Source: Talaromyces rugulosus
Taxonomy: Eukaryota > Ascomycota > Eurotiomycetes > Eurotiales > Trichocomaceae
Reading direction: 5' to 3'
Length of the DNA: 64,000 bases
Assembly: GCF_013368755.1 (NCBI RefSeq)
Contig: NC_049561.1
Coordinates: 5,704,001 to 5,768,000, forward strand
Position 1 is the stretch's first letter, and each line of letters begins with the position of its first letter. A program made the position numbers and the translations under genes. The notes under the pieces were generated by a model that had not been told where the DNA came from, did no database searches, and saw only the letters and a list, made by a program, of their open reading frames with translations. Below are positions 44,098 through 55,764 of this stretch, piece by piece.

Positions 44098-45897
44098 ATG
44101 CATACAAGAACAGCGAGAGCATGCACAGCATGTGTGCGAAACATGTCGCGAACGCGCCAGCAAATACGAACACCACGGTATTATTCGCGACGACAATATC
44201 ATCATCTACACTCGGCAAACCGATTATTACCGCGGAGCACCTTGTCGCGGAGAGTGCTGGACCACGCGCATACGAGTAATACTGCGGTCTCCAGCCATAT
44301 TAGGTGTTTTGCGACTGCGCAGGGTTCGCCAGAGACTGGGCCCATGCAAGAGTATGAGAGGCGGGTCGAGGCTGATTTGCTGCGAGATGATGCGCACCAG
44401 CGGGGTATTTCCTACAACTTTGTACTATATATTTAAACAAGTATACTAACAGTAAAAAAAAAAAAAAGCTATTATAGAGAACCTGCAGACCCTCCACGAT
44501 GCGCTCAAATCATATACGCCTCCGGCAGTCGTGCACCCATCGCCGGACGAGCTCGACCAAGATAACAACAAACCATCATTTTGGAAATCAGTCTTTGGCC
44601 GACGAAACGCGCAAAACGAGCAACAAGGGACCAGTGTACCAGAAAATCTGCCCAGGGGACTGTACATGTACGGCGATGTCGGGTGTGGGAAAACCATGCT
44701 AATGGATCTTTTCTACGATACGATACCGGCCAATATCCGCACAAAACAGCGGATTCATTTCCATAATTTCATGCAAGGCGTGCACAGGCAGCTGCATGCA
44801 ACCAAAAAGGGCCGCGGAGCGCAGTTTGATGCGCTGCCCATGGTGGCTGCGGATATTGCCGAGTCGGCGAGTGTGCTGTGTTTTGATGAGTTTCAGTGTA
44901 CTGATGTGGCGGATGCGATGATTCTGCGAAGGTTGTCCTCTCTCTCTCTCTGCCTTATGAAAAAAAAAATGTATGAAGCTGACGATTCAGACTCCTCGAA
45001 CTGCTCATGTCGCACGGGGTGGTGATGGTCACAACGTCGAACCGGCACCCCGACGAGCTATACAAAAACGGCATCCAGCGCGAGCATTTCATCCCCTGCA
45101 TCAAGCTGCTCCAAACAGCACTAGAAGTCATCAACCTCAACTCGGAAACAGACTACCGCAAAATCCCTCGCCCGCCTTCTGGTGTCTATCATCATCCGCT
45201 CGACAACGCAGCCGCCCAACACGCCGACAAATGGTTCGCATACCTGGGCGACCCCCAACAGGATCCGCCGCACCCGGCGACGCACGAGGTCTGGGGCCGC
45301 GAGATTCAGGTTCCGTTGGCCAGTGGCCGTGCTGCGCGCTTCAGTTTTGATCAGTTGCTTGGCCGGGCCACGGGCGCTGCCGACTATCTTGAGCTGGTGA
45401 GGCATTATGATGCATTTATTGTCACGGATGTGCCTGGCATGACGATCCGCGAGCGCGATCTGGCACGGAGGTTTATCACGTTTATTGACGCGGTGTATGA
45501 AAGCAAGGTATTTCTTTTCCATCTACAGAAGTATATAAATGTAGTCTAACACACAGTGTTACAGGCAAAACTGGTCCTAACCTGCGCCGTCCCACTCCAA
45601 AACGTCTTCATGTCCGAAGACGAAATGAAGAAATCGTCTTCTTCTTCTTCATCTGACGCAACAAGCGCTCTCCCCTCAGACATGCGTATGCTCATGGACG
45701 ATCTGGGCCTGTCCATGTCCGCGCTCAAATCCACATCAATCTTCACGGGCGACGAAGAGCGCTTCGCCTTTGCGCGCGCGCTCTCGCGGCTCGCCGAGAT
45801 GGGTAGTCGGCAGTGGGTTGAGCGCGGGATGGGCGCCAAGGAGGAGATGGAGGCGTGGAAGAAGACGAGGAGTCGGTGGAGTGAAGATAGCATGTAA
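44098..45897 (+). CDS. afg1: Mitochondrial AFG1-like AAA-type ATPase
   Basis: Exons 44098-44404, 44469-44931, 44991-45507 and 45565-45897 give 539 residues. The Arg-rich start with no acidic residues (MHTRTARACTACVRNMSRTRQQ) is a mitochondrial presequence. MQEYERRVEADLLRDDAHQR is the conserved lead-in. Walker A is GDVGCGKTM within GLYMYGDVGCGKTMLMDLFY. Walker B is LCFDEFQCTDVADAM. Then come VVMVTTSNRHPDELYKNGIQR and the C-terminal arginine-rich FARALSRLAEM region. Afg1/LACE1 helps degrade or extract subunits of respiratory complexes such as cytochrome oxidase. A Ser run (SSSSSSS) interrupts the C-terminal domain. The first intron ends in a 14-A tract. The gene is convergent with tgt, with only 56 nt between stop codons. 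Confidence 0.94.
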
Positions 45898-45953
45898 CTT
45901 AAAAAAAAAAAAAAAAGACTTGCAAATGATACGTTTTTTTTTTCTTCTTCTTT

Positions 45954-47623
45954 CTATTCTTGTAAAAGGTCAACGCCAACTCCACGCAATGCATCCACCG
46001 CCCACTGCGGCGATTTCAGTCGCGAGCCGTAAAATTTATCGAAAAACTCGAGTAGGAATGTTGGGAATCGGTCTTCTAGGATGGCTTGTCGGATAGAGCT
46101 CATTAGTGAGAGCTGGTAGTGCACATTGTGCATTGTGAGTCTGTTTTTTTTTTTTTTACTGTCAATACTTACTTTCACTCTACTGGAATAGTTTTTGGGA
46201 AAGACAAACAAATGTGCACCGACAGTCTCCTTTGACGCGAGATGATGGCAAAACGCTCTGGTGATGCCCAACCCACCGTCCGTTTTGGGTCGGCAGCATG
46301 GACATGTACAGTCCTGCTGGATGGGCGCAAAGTCGTTGGCGAAGGTGGTGGTTCGGAGGTTGATTACGCCGTGCGGAGTGATGGCGTTGCCGAAGCGCTT
46401 TGCTTTTTACTTAGTAAAGGGATACAAGATTGGAAGTTTCAAGTTAGATGGGATTGGCGTACAGCAGTTCGTGTCGGCCAGACGCAGTCAAACATGTCCG
46501 CGCCGAGAGCGACGGAGACGACGAGGTCTTCGGGGTATCCCTATTTCTGGACTGAGTGATTTGGGCATGCTGTATAGAAGGGAGAGGAGGGACTTACCAC
46601 GCCCATTACATATCGCGGCTTGTCGTCGGGGAGCAGGCTCGTACATGTGTCGACACTAGATTGTCATCAAAATCCAGACAGAAAGAAAAAGAAGGAAAAG
46701 AAAGAGATATACACTTTACAATACTCAGCTTTCGCTTCCCCCCCAGACAGTCCTCCAATCGCAATCCCCGGCGTATCGCGCGCAACCATCTCCTCACAGC
46801 ACCGCCGACGCAGATCTAAATCAAGCCCGCCTTGGATAATGCAAAACAGGTTTTGCCGTTCCGGGTACTTGTGTGCATCGATACAGCGGTCTAGCCAGCG
46901 TACAGAGCGTTCCATGGCTTCTTGCATCCTGGCAGCGTCTGGGGTTGTTGTGGCGATGACATCGTCGAGTTGCATGATGATGTCTGAGCCGATGGAGTTT
47001 TGTAGAGAGATGGAATGTTCGGGGGTGAGGAGCCTGTTTTTTTTTTAAAAAATCATTATTTCTTTGGATTTTTTTTTTCTGGATTATAATGGCTTACATT
47101 GGCGTGCCATCATGCGGACTGAGAAACCGCACGCCTTCTTCAGTCACCTTGGCCAGTTTCAGCAGCGAGACCATCTGGAACCTTACTTCTAGTCAGCAAG
47201 ACCTTTTCTGCTACAAAAAAAAAGAAGAGGGAAAGAATTACCCCCCGCTATCCGTCAAAAGATTCCGATCCCAGCCCTGCAACCGATGCGCACCACCAAC
47301 CTGATCGAGCACCGCCTGCCCGGGTTTTAGACCCAGGTGATATGTATTGTTCAGGCAGAGCATGCACCCGGTATTCCGGAGTTGGTCATATGTCAGCCCC
47401 TTGAGCGACGCCTGGGTTGCGACGGGCATGAAGATGGGCAGAGGCACGGCTCCGTGCGGGAGATGCAGCGTGCTTGCGCGGGCTTTTGTTGTCTTGTTTG
47501 AACAGTTTAATATTATACATGTTTTATATATCAAAGACTTTGGGTGTAGGGACTTACGGAGCATTTGGCATGCAGGTCAAAAGTCAGGGCCGAGGGCATG
47601 GGCTTGGCCGGCGTGCTACCCAT
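45954..47623 (-). CDS. Queuine tRNA-ribosyltransferase catalytic subunit (eTGT)
   Basis: Eight exons: 47623-47558, 47492-47242, 47181-47098, 47033-46713, 46655-46598, 46540-46463, 46397-46210 and 46140-45954. They close to 410 residues, close to human QTRT1. The enzyme swaps guanine 34 for queuine in tRNAs with GUN anticodons. Motifs in order: [26 protein letters not shown] with the base-binding Asp at about 103; [57 protein letters not shown] with the nucleophile Asp at about 278. The zinc site is CTCPCC (Cys316, 318, 321) plus a later His. All catalytic residues are present. The partner subunit QTRT2 is not in the window. Fungi do not make queuine, so this implies salvage. Confidence 0.94.
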
Positions 47624-49187
47624 TCTGCCTGGAACTCACTGACTTGAAGTCTAAAGAAGAGGAGGATTAATTAGGTTTTTGGATGTTTGGATGTTGACAT
47701 GCTGACTTGATAGAATGCCGCAGTAGAGAGAATCTTCGCTTGTGGCTTAGTCATGATACTTACGTAAGAATGAATGCGGGGTTGGTTCCTTGTATACAAG
47801 AGCATCCGTATAGTAGTCAACTGGTCTAAGAGAGCAAGTGGTATATGACATGCTGCTTGCTAGTGCTGCTGCTGCTGCTGCCTGCAACAGCGTCATCGGG
47901 TCCCTGCGTTTGGCCCACGCTGTCAACTGCTCGCCGAGCATCTCCGTAAGGGTCAATACCGACTACTGTTTGTAACCATGCGGAATCCTACTGAACCTAC
48001 TGCCAGTTCTAGCTTGAATCTACAGGCGTACAGATATAGCAGCCGCAAAACAAAAAAAAGGTCCGGAGTAACTCTATCTATGTAACCTGATATACACATA
48101 CTAGGTAAATGCTAGTCAATTCTTTGATCACTGGGCGACATTCGCATCCACCAAAGCGACGAGTCGACGAACAACACCGAACAAGCCAGGAATATCCATA
48201 CTCTACATAGAATTAGGTACATACCAGGATTACTCCACCCAATGCACACCATAAAAACCCAACTGCAACATTCAAAAAAATAAATAAAAACGATCCATGA
48301 ATCCCGGTAGGCTGAGCACATTCCCATATGTCTTTGCCTATTATGCATGTGATGATGAACCGCCCAGCCTGAAAAAAAAAAGAACCAACCACATCCAATC
48401 AATCCATAGCCGCCTTACTATTAACAGCCTTGATTTAGAATAAACCAATGCAAGAGATAAGGGAAGAGAGGGCAAAAACACACACAAAAAAACATCGCAT
48501 GCAGAGCGGCCCGTTCGGCCCAGCATTAGTTCTTAGTTAGCTAACTTTTTCGAGGGAACCAACTAAGTTACTAGTTAGGTACCCAAACGCCTTGCAGTGG
48601 GCGAGACCAGCCTAACAAAAATGTTTTTAGGCTGCATGTTTGTTGTGGTCTGGAAAAGAAATGAGGCGGCAATTAAAAAAAAACAAAGAGAAAATAAAAG
48701 TTGTGTAACCAGCCAGCGAATTTCTGCTTGTGGCATTGATACTTGGCTAACTAAATGACTCATGATGCTATGGACTAACTAACTAAATCCCTGAGAAAGT
48801 AAACAAACTCCTAGCAATTTCAATTTCATGCGCCAGAATGAAGTTGCAAAAAAGAAAAAAAAGAAAAAAGAAAAACTCCCAGCCTAGCTCCCAAGTCCGA
48901 ATTAAGCCGTTCAATAATAGTAAACAGCAGAAATATACAAATCCCAATAACGCATCGCATATTGACAAAAAAAAAAAAAAAGTGACAGAGCTGTGATAAT
49001 AACCCAAAAACAGCAAGAATCAAAGGATATACGTGGACATCCTCAAAACCAGATCAAGATCATATCCTCTGTTGGTCGTACAGTAAGTTCAAGACGGGGA
49101 CGCGGTGCATGCGCGTCGTTATAAGATCGACTCGTCCTTCAAGTAAAGAATCGAATTTGATGATATCGTTTCTTCGTAATAAAGGGG
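47624..49187. other. Gene-poor 1.56 kb
   Basis: Upstream of the minus-strand tgt gene. It has a short GCT-repeat tract near 47863-47881 and A-rich tracts. No convincing gene or RNA. Confidence 0.5.
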
Positions 49188-49602
49188 TCAAAACTGCCCA
49201 GCATAGGTCGTCGACGACGGTGGTTGGGCGTTTAGCTGCTGCAGGGCGACCTCGGCGGCGTCTTCGCGGGCGTTGTTGAGATACTGGCCATCGTACCAGT
49301 ATCGCGCGGCGATGTTGAGGCCGGCTACGTCGACGGTGCTGGACCAGGCTGTTCGTCCTCCTGAATAGAGTCAGTCACACAGAGTGTAAAGAAAAGAGAG
49401 AGAGAGTGTGTGTGTATACCTCGCCGGTCAGACACAATGTGAAACAAGGGCTCTCGCAACTTGGCAGCCCGGCAATGTTCTATTGCAGAACATATTAGTA
49501 CAGGACACAAAAACTAAAACTTCCAGTAAACAAACCCTTCAGCCGGTCCTGCCAGCTACCCCGATTGTTTCCCTGAGCACTCGCAGGCGCCGCAGCAGAC
49601 AT
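49188..49602 (-). CDS. Small lone dsRNA-binding-domain-like protein
   Basis: Exons 49602-49536, 49479-49420 and 49360-49188 (introns 56 and 59 nt) close to 99 residues, so it is easily missed. The sequence WQDRLKEHCRAAKLREPLFHIV, then SDRRGGRTAWSS, then VDVAGLNIAARYWYDGQYLNNAREDAAEVALQQL follows the dsRBM pattern: a first helix LxExC, a beta stretch, and the C-terminal helix with AxEDAAxxAL. The basic KKxAK-like cluster seen in strong dsRNA binders is weak here, so binding may be poor or the domain may be used for protein contacts. There is no other domain; the C-terminal tail PSSTTYAGQF is short. A role in RNA silencing or in regulating a larger dsRBD enzyme is possible but not shown. Confidence 0.75.
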
Positions 49603-51475
49603 GTTGTGTCGGAGGCCAGCAGGATAGCCTCAAGTATATATGTACTAATCAATTGATCAATTGATCAGTCAAGAACAGAAAAAAGTCAACTTTGATAGAT
49701 AAGTTTGAGAGTCGGATCAAGTCAAGTCAAGATAAGACATGGACAAATATATATATTCATTGATATATATAAATATATATATATGTAGATTACATATGAT
49801 GGCAGCGGGGAAGCTCCCATTAAATCCCGTTGGCTTGTCTCTCTATCTGCAAGCAGGGAATCATCGGCTGCCCCTCCTCCAGCACTACTTTGCTAGTAAC
49901 TACTACTCAATATGCATGCCAACAGCTCAAGTGCTCCATGGTCCCAAAAACAGTTCGCTGTCATTCGAAGGGGGTGGAAAAAAGAAGAGGGGAAGGGGGA
50001 AAAGACCCCTCCAGATTTTGTCATCATTTTTTTTTTTTTTTTCCCCTAGCCACTAAACCGGTGGAGGCAAATAACAACAACAACAAACAAAAAACAACAG
50101 GGCACAAAAGAAAAAAAACCACAAAAATGCGGATCATAATGGGCTGCAGGGCAGATGGGACGGGCCGCCGCACAGTTGAAGATTTAGAGCAGAACGTAAG
50201 ACTGCAGCCAACAAAAGTGATGAGACAGGGATGTGATAGGAAAAAGAGAGAGACAGACTGTGATGGACCGATTCGGGATGTGACAGGGGCTAGTTTTGTA
50301 TCCATTCTGATTAGTCTCTCGTGCTTTTTACTATTGTTTAACTAGTACTGTAAGTAGTAGTGAGGGGATATCACGGCGTCAAGTAGGGCGCCAGTTCATG
50401 CTGGTTTCCGTCAGAGCACATGTTACCAGGAAAATAAATAAATAATAATACTGGTGATATTAATATTAATAACACACCCGATATTATCATCATCTTCTTC
50501 AGATGGAGACCCGAAGCGGAGAATCGAAGATACAAGAGCCAGTGAGTGCCACAAGCGGGTCCCGCAGCCTCGAATTAACTGGTAGCAATGGATGATGACG
50601 ATGGTGATGTTTGCCAGCACATCGATCTGTTGCAGAAAATTAGAGAGGGAAAAAAAAAAAAAGCCACCTGCATAATATTACTGTATTCTTTGCGAGGTTA
50701 TTCGCGGGGGGATACGTCATTCCACGCACGTTTTTTTTTTGGTATTTCTCCCGATTTAATTATTTTACTATTTACTATGAATGCGATTTCTTCAGTCTTG
50801 TTCAACAGATCTTTATTCCCAGTAGCCACCCACTGAGTAAAAACTAGCACCAGTCATGTACATTAATAATATTGCACCATGTAGAGGGGTTTTTTAAAAA
50901 AAAAAAAGCGGACGTGGAGCCAAGCGAGCAGTGAGCACAAAAAAAAAACCGGAATATTTCTAGCCATGATTCGCTGCTTCATCCTGGAGTAGCACCAGTT
51001 TGGGCATTCATACCTGCATTCCCATCCATCCATCCATCCGTCCATCCAGCCTCCTTTTTTTTTTTTTTTTTTTTTTTTTGAAGAGCACTAGAGCTTGGCA
51101 AATGGTAGATGCAAGTGTAAATAGCCAAATGCAATGGGAAATGGGAAAAGTCATGGGCATAATAATAATAATAATAATCAAGGCGTATTTCCAAGAACGG
51201 AACTTGCCCTTTTCGGCTGTAGCCCTAATTTTAACATTTCCAAACAGCACATCACAATAAACAGTGGTTATTCTGTGGTTATATTCCACGTTCATGTGGA
51301 AAAATCATTATGATCATCGAGTATACACGGCCGAAACGAATAAATACGAAAAAGCCTCCTATCGCTATGAAATAAAAAACCCCCCCCAAAAAAGCTCCCA
51401 TCTAATCAAACATACAAAAAGCCGACCTGTCGTATCGACTTATAAAAATAAGCTCTGTCGTTGTACTGTGTCAAT
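49603..51475. other. Low-complexity 1.9-kb interval
   Basis: Many simple tracts: a TA-rich stretch (49747-49785), a 16-19 T run at 50030, ATT repeats (50445-50475), a CATC tandem (51024-51044), a 22-T run (51055-51079) and ATA repeats (51158-51178). Short frames here only reflect these tracts. No gene recognised. Confidence 0.55.
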
Positions 51476-52763
51476 TCAACTCGCCGACCCGCGGCGGTGA
51501 AACATCTCGTCAATAAACCGTCTCGCGCCGAGTGAGTCTAGGTCCATGTTGCGCATAAACGACGGCTTTTTGGCAAGATTCAGAATGAGATGGCGCTTGC
51601 TGTGCCACCGTCGTCGGATGCTGTCGTCGGCTAATGCGATGATGCCCGTAGCCAGAATCACACTTGATGCAAAACGTTAGTGAATAGAAAAAAAAGAAAA
51701 GAAAAAAAAACGAAAAGAAGAGGACATACTCGGCAATATCGTGCATCTTCTCATACGCCGACGCATCACTAATCCACAACGAGCACGGTGGAACCCATCC
51801 TCCCTTGCTTTCCTCCTCGACCATCTCCGTCGGCGTCAACACCTCCGGAACAATATGCGCGACCACCTTGGCCGTGTCGAGGTTGACCAGGTGGTACGAG
51901 ATTTCTTTATAGTCACCCTCTCTGCGGCTCTCGCGCCGCCATTGGTATCTGGTGCGCCAGTATTCAAACTCGTAGCGTTTTAGCGGGCTCACACCGGTCC
52001 GGCTCAGCTCGACGCGGGCATAGTTGGAGAACTCGAGGAGCATGGTGTTGGACAGCGTTTCGGACTTGTTGATCCCGTCGTTGTTTTCGTCATTGGCAGC
52101 GTCCTCGTCCGCAGCCAAGGAGTACCGATTAAAGACAGACCCTTTACCACCACTAGAACCAGGCCGCAGACCAGACAGCACACTCCACGACCGGCGAAGA
52201 ACGGGCACCAGCGAGGGCGCCGGTTGGCTCAGTCGCCGGCAATGACACACCTCGCGACCCGAGTCTCGGCAATAGCGGCGCAGCGAGAAGACGCGGCTGC
52301 GCAGGTCGTGCATTCGCAGATGGAACAGGGTGACTTCTTTCTGCTGCTGCATGCGGTCACCGCGCATCAGCATCGTGTCAACCCGCAGATTCATGTTGCC
52401 GTCCAGCGTCGAGTCGTCATGGCGGATGAGCAGGCGGCGCGCCGAGGGGAACAAATCTGCAAAGCTCGCTGGGTTTGAGGGGATTGCGCTGCTGGGAAAC
52501 ACTTCCTGTCGGTCCGCGACAGCAGCAACCTCGTACCGGGGCTGCTTGGGCAGATCGTCGCTGGACGACACGGTCGAGGCGTACGTCGCGCTGGAGCTGC
52601 GCGCGTCGGCCGAAGAAAAGGGCGATGAGTCTTCTTCCTCTTCCTGTTTGACAACAGGCCGGTGGCTGTAGACGGTGGGCGCCGTGCTTTTCGAGTGCTC
52701 CGACGCATCGCTGCTTGTAGTTGCGCTGGAATGACTCCGACTCTGATATGTCGGGCCTGGCAT
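51476..52763 (-). CDS. Conserved fungal hypothetical protein (possible tubby/LURP-like fold)
   Basis: Exons 52763-51730 and 51662-51476 (67-nt intron) give 406 residues. The first about 110 residues are Ser/Thr/Glu-rich and disordered. The rest is compact: ARRLLIRHDDSTLDGNMNLRVDT, VTLFHLRMHDLRSRVFSLRRYCRDSGREVCHC, ARVELSRTGVSPLKRYEFEYWRTRYQW, YHLVNLDTAKVVAHIVPE, then a C-terminal ADVILATGIIALADDSIRRRW helix. Alternating beta-rich segments about lipid-binding-sized, with one hydrophobic C-terminal helix, remind me of the tubby C-terminal/LURP-one/scramblase-like group, but this is a weak resemblance. The intron removal is needed to join the helix in frame. Confidence 0.7.
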
Positions 52764-53650
52764 TTTCTTTGTTGTGCTGCACGTACGTATTCCAATTCCC
52801 ACTGTAACAGGTGATGGCGTAGGCGTAGAACAAAGGATCAGTCTGAAATACTAGTAATTGACTTGTTTATTTTGCACCCATTCTGGTCACTAGCATGGGC
52901 CAAGAATGCAGGACGCATTCGTGGGCGGGGGGCACACTGTACACAAGCAGCTCGCGGCGGAATGTGCATATACTACTACTAGAGTATTATGCAGGCCAAT
53001 TCAATCGATTTTTCACGTATGAATAAAAGGATGCTGCTGGCAGTCAACAGGTAGTTAAGTTGTCAACACAACACCGGGGGGGGGGCAGCTGACAGGGAGC
53101 AAAAGAGGAGCTGACAGGCAAAGAGGGGAGCTGCAGTCGTGGCGCAGGGAGAAGACGCCGTGATGGAGGGGGCCGCACCACCGTGACTGGGGAGCCCAGC
53201 AGCGCGTGGTCAAGCCTCACACCAGTTGTCCAGAGTCAGACAATTATTCTGGGCTGTCCTTGCCTCACTCCCAGCTTCACCCGGACTCGCCCGTCCTCAT
53301 TAGTCTGCCTGGAGCAAGGGAATCGTTAATAAACCGGGTAGTATCCATCGGACGCTGAAACACAAGACGCAGGGACTGGATAAGACAGACCATAACAAAA
53401 AGAGAAGACGCAAACGAGTGGACGAGAACGCGCGAGGGGCGTTATTAGTTACTAGTTAGTACTGCGACAACACTACGTGTTAGTCGGCTTTTGTTCGCTG
53501 TTCGCTGTTCGTTCTCCGGCGTTGCGAGCCAACTACAGTCTACGCTCTCAATCACATGTACTGCACTACTGTCGGATCTACAACACAGTACAAAGTAGAT
53601 CTTCTTCTCTCCTCTAGGAACTACACAATACACACACATATACATACACT
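52764..53650. other. Intergenic, promoter of the 51476-52763 gene
   Basis: About 890 nt. It includes a 9-G run near 53076. No gene recognised. Confidence 0.5.
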
Positions 53651-54893
53651 CTATACCTGCGCCCACAGCGGCTTTGGCAGCGGCTCTCCTGGTGTGATCC
53701 TCAGCGACGCCCCGCAAGCCACAGTCTGCCCTGATGGGAACGAGATTTCTGCTCGCTGGTCGTGCATGTGCAGTCCGACATAGGCTTGTCGGCGCCCAGG
53801 GTTGCCCACTGTGACCGACCAGGTGTACAGCCCATAGTAGGTAGCAATGGAATGAACCAGCCAGCGTCTAGAAGCCGTTAGAAGACAGTCTTCAATCTGT
53901 AGGGCGCGGGCGCGACTTACCCAAAAACAGCGCCTCGGTCATGGGCTAGGCTTTCAAAGACCATCTTTTCTCCCCGTGCTTCGTCTGCGTCCAAGCTGGA
54001 GGCGGCTTGTGTTTTGCGTCCAGGCGGGGAGTCATACATTTGCCCGTTGCGGCCCACAAACACAATTTCCTCATCCGAATCGTCATTGTCAAAGTCCGAA
54101 TCAATGGCAGAACTGCTGTCTAGTCGGCCCTCGCGAATCAGTAGTTGTCGCTCGTTCCACCTTTCGAGAAACTGCCGGATTTCCTCTTCGAGATCGTGCA
54201 GCATGCCGCGTGCGGCGCGTGCGTGCTTGAGGCCCTGACGGACTTCTCGCGACACTCGGTTCTTCTCGTCCTCTCCGTCTTTGCCGCGTCTCGCCTGGGC
54301 GGACGACTTGGCCTCTTCCTTGTGCGCGAAATGCGTGTCCCAGAGCGGAGCCAGATAGTATGGCAGAGGATCGTGTCGCGGATGTGTCGGCTGAACGGTC
54401 CAGTCACTCGGCGCTGGCGGTTGAGCCCAGGGGTTTGTCAGAAGGCGGTCTGCAACACGAGCGCTCAGTTAGTCGAGATAGATTTGGTAAGAAGCCAACA
54501 ACAAGTTATACCATTCTCCCAACGCTGTCGACGCCGGCTGCCCTCTTTCCCCTTCAACAGACTCTCGCGCCTCTTCAGGCTATCTCGCCGAACCGGCTCG
54601 CGACGCCGGTAGCTGGCCGTATCGAGTCCCCGTGATGATGGGTCTACGATTTTCACACGCGGCGTTGCCTCGGGCTTGATGGCGACGGGGTCATCCAGGG
54701 GAATCGAGAGCGCGGTAGACGTGCCCCTGACGGCGCTGGACGCGGCATGCAGTGCTTGGACCTGGACAGTGGAATCGGAGAGATCCAGCGACTGTATCGA
54801 GGCAGCAGCCTGCTCGGTCCAGGCTGAAATGTCGAGGCCAGTCAGATTGCTCGACGGGGCGCGGTCGTGTGGAACAGCAGGGTGGATGGCCAT
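53651..54893 (-). CDS. R3H domain protein with R3H-associated N-terminal domain
   Basis: Exons 54893-54512, 54449-53921 and 53867-53651 give 375 residues. The N-terminal part (YRRREPVRRDSLKRRESLLKGKEGSRRRQRWENDRLLTNPWAQPP...PLPYYLAPLW) matches the R3H-associated N-terminal domain (PF13902, as in R3HDM4). A coiled basic segment (VSREVRQGLKHARAARGMLHDLEEEIRQFLERW), an acidic stretch with DSDEEIVFVGRNG, and a C-terminal R3H region (EKMVFESLAHDRGAVFGRWLVHSIATYYGLYTWSVTVG...RQAYVGLH) follow. R3H domains bind single-stranded nucleic acids. The function of this class is unknown. The stop at 53651 directly follows a possible donor (CAG/GTATAG), so the last exon could extend further. Confidence 0.8.
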
Positions 54894-55462
54894 GGTGGAG
54901 GAAATGACAGGAGGGTCAATAGAGATGATGATGCTAGAAGCTGATGCTAGAATTTGGCCAGATGAAGTTGTGATGAGGTGATGAGGTGACGGAGAGAGAA
55001 GGTGAAGTTGTTCGGATGTTCAGACGGTCTCCTGGCCCCGCGATAAGCGTTATCGGGTCGTGTGGCTCCGGGCGCGCCCGCGATTGGCTGCCCTGGGCTG
55101 ACTCATTGTGATTATTCCTGATTAATGGAATACTACGGCGGAGTAATATTAAATAATAATGGTGGATGTTGGCGTCTGATGGTGTCGTTGTACTCATCTT
55201 TGTGTCGCTATGAGACATCATAGATACACCGCATATAAGGGTACACCAGGAACATCACATGCAAGACCAGCGTACATCAATGATACATGTGCCTGTATAT
55301 AGAACAAACCATGGTTTAATAGAATGGAATATATGAATAAATGTAAATATAAACAGCTTGTCAACACTACAACCAGACGCTGATTGGACAGGCCCTGGCA
55401 GAGAGAGATGCTAGATAAGCCGTCACGTGGAGCGCAGCGTGACCTGGGCAGCAGCCGATATA
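54894..55462. other. Intergenic between R3H gene and TIR element
   Basis: R3H gene promoter, then the left flank of the element. A CACGTG lies at 55424. No gene seen. Confidence 0.45.
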
Positions 55463-55494
55463 TGGCGGACGGTTAGAAAGAATTGGACAAAAGT
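55463..55494 (+). repeat. Left terminal inverted repeat
   Basis: 32 nt containing GGCGGACGGTTAGAAAGA, one variable base, then TTGGACAAAAGT. It matches the reverse complement of 57291-57322 at 30 of 32 positions. It is preceded by TA. Confidence 0.8.
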
Positions 55495-55710
55495 ACTTTT
55501 TTACTATAAGCCCCCTATAAGTACTATATAGATGGCTAGAAAAAATTAGACAAAAGTACTTTTTTACTATAAGCCCCTTAAAAGTATTATAGCAGATAGA
55601 AAAAATTAGATAAAAGTACTTTTTTACTATAAGCCCCCTATAAATACTATATAGATAGCTAGAAAGAATTAGATAAAAGTACTTTTTTACTATAAGCCCC
55701 TTAAAAGGTC
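55475..55710. repeat. Four-copy subterminal tandem repeat, alternating A-B-A-B
   Basis: Copies start at 55475, 55538, 55598 and 55661 (units of 63, 60, 63 and about 50 nt). All share AGAAA(A/G)AATT, then AAAAGTACTTTTTTACTATA and AGCCCC. Copies 1 and 3 continue with CCTATAA, copies 2 and 4 with TTAAAA, so the pattern is a duplicated pair. Each copy begins with the inner half of the terminal inverted repeat. The first base differences are G to A and C to T, moving away from the end. Confidence 0.9.
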
Positions 55711-55764
55711 TTAGAATCACACAGCACAACGAATAGCAACGGGAGCTAGAGACATCTACTTGTC

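Noticed and set aside
50979..51295. Several short frames around the T22, CATC and ATA tracts
   Set aside because: They are translations of microsatellites in different phases.
55475..55710. Possible CRISPR-like array
   Set aside because: Repeats are head-to-tail without unique spacers, have only four copies, and lie in a eukaryotic genome.
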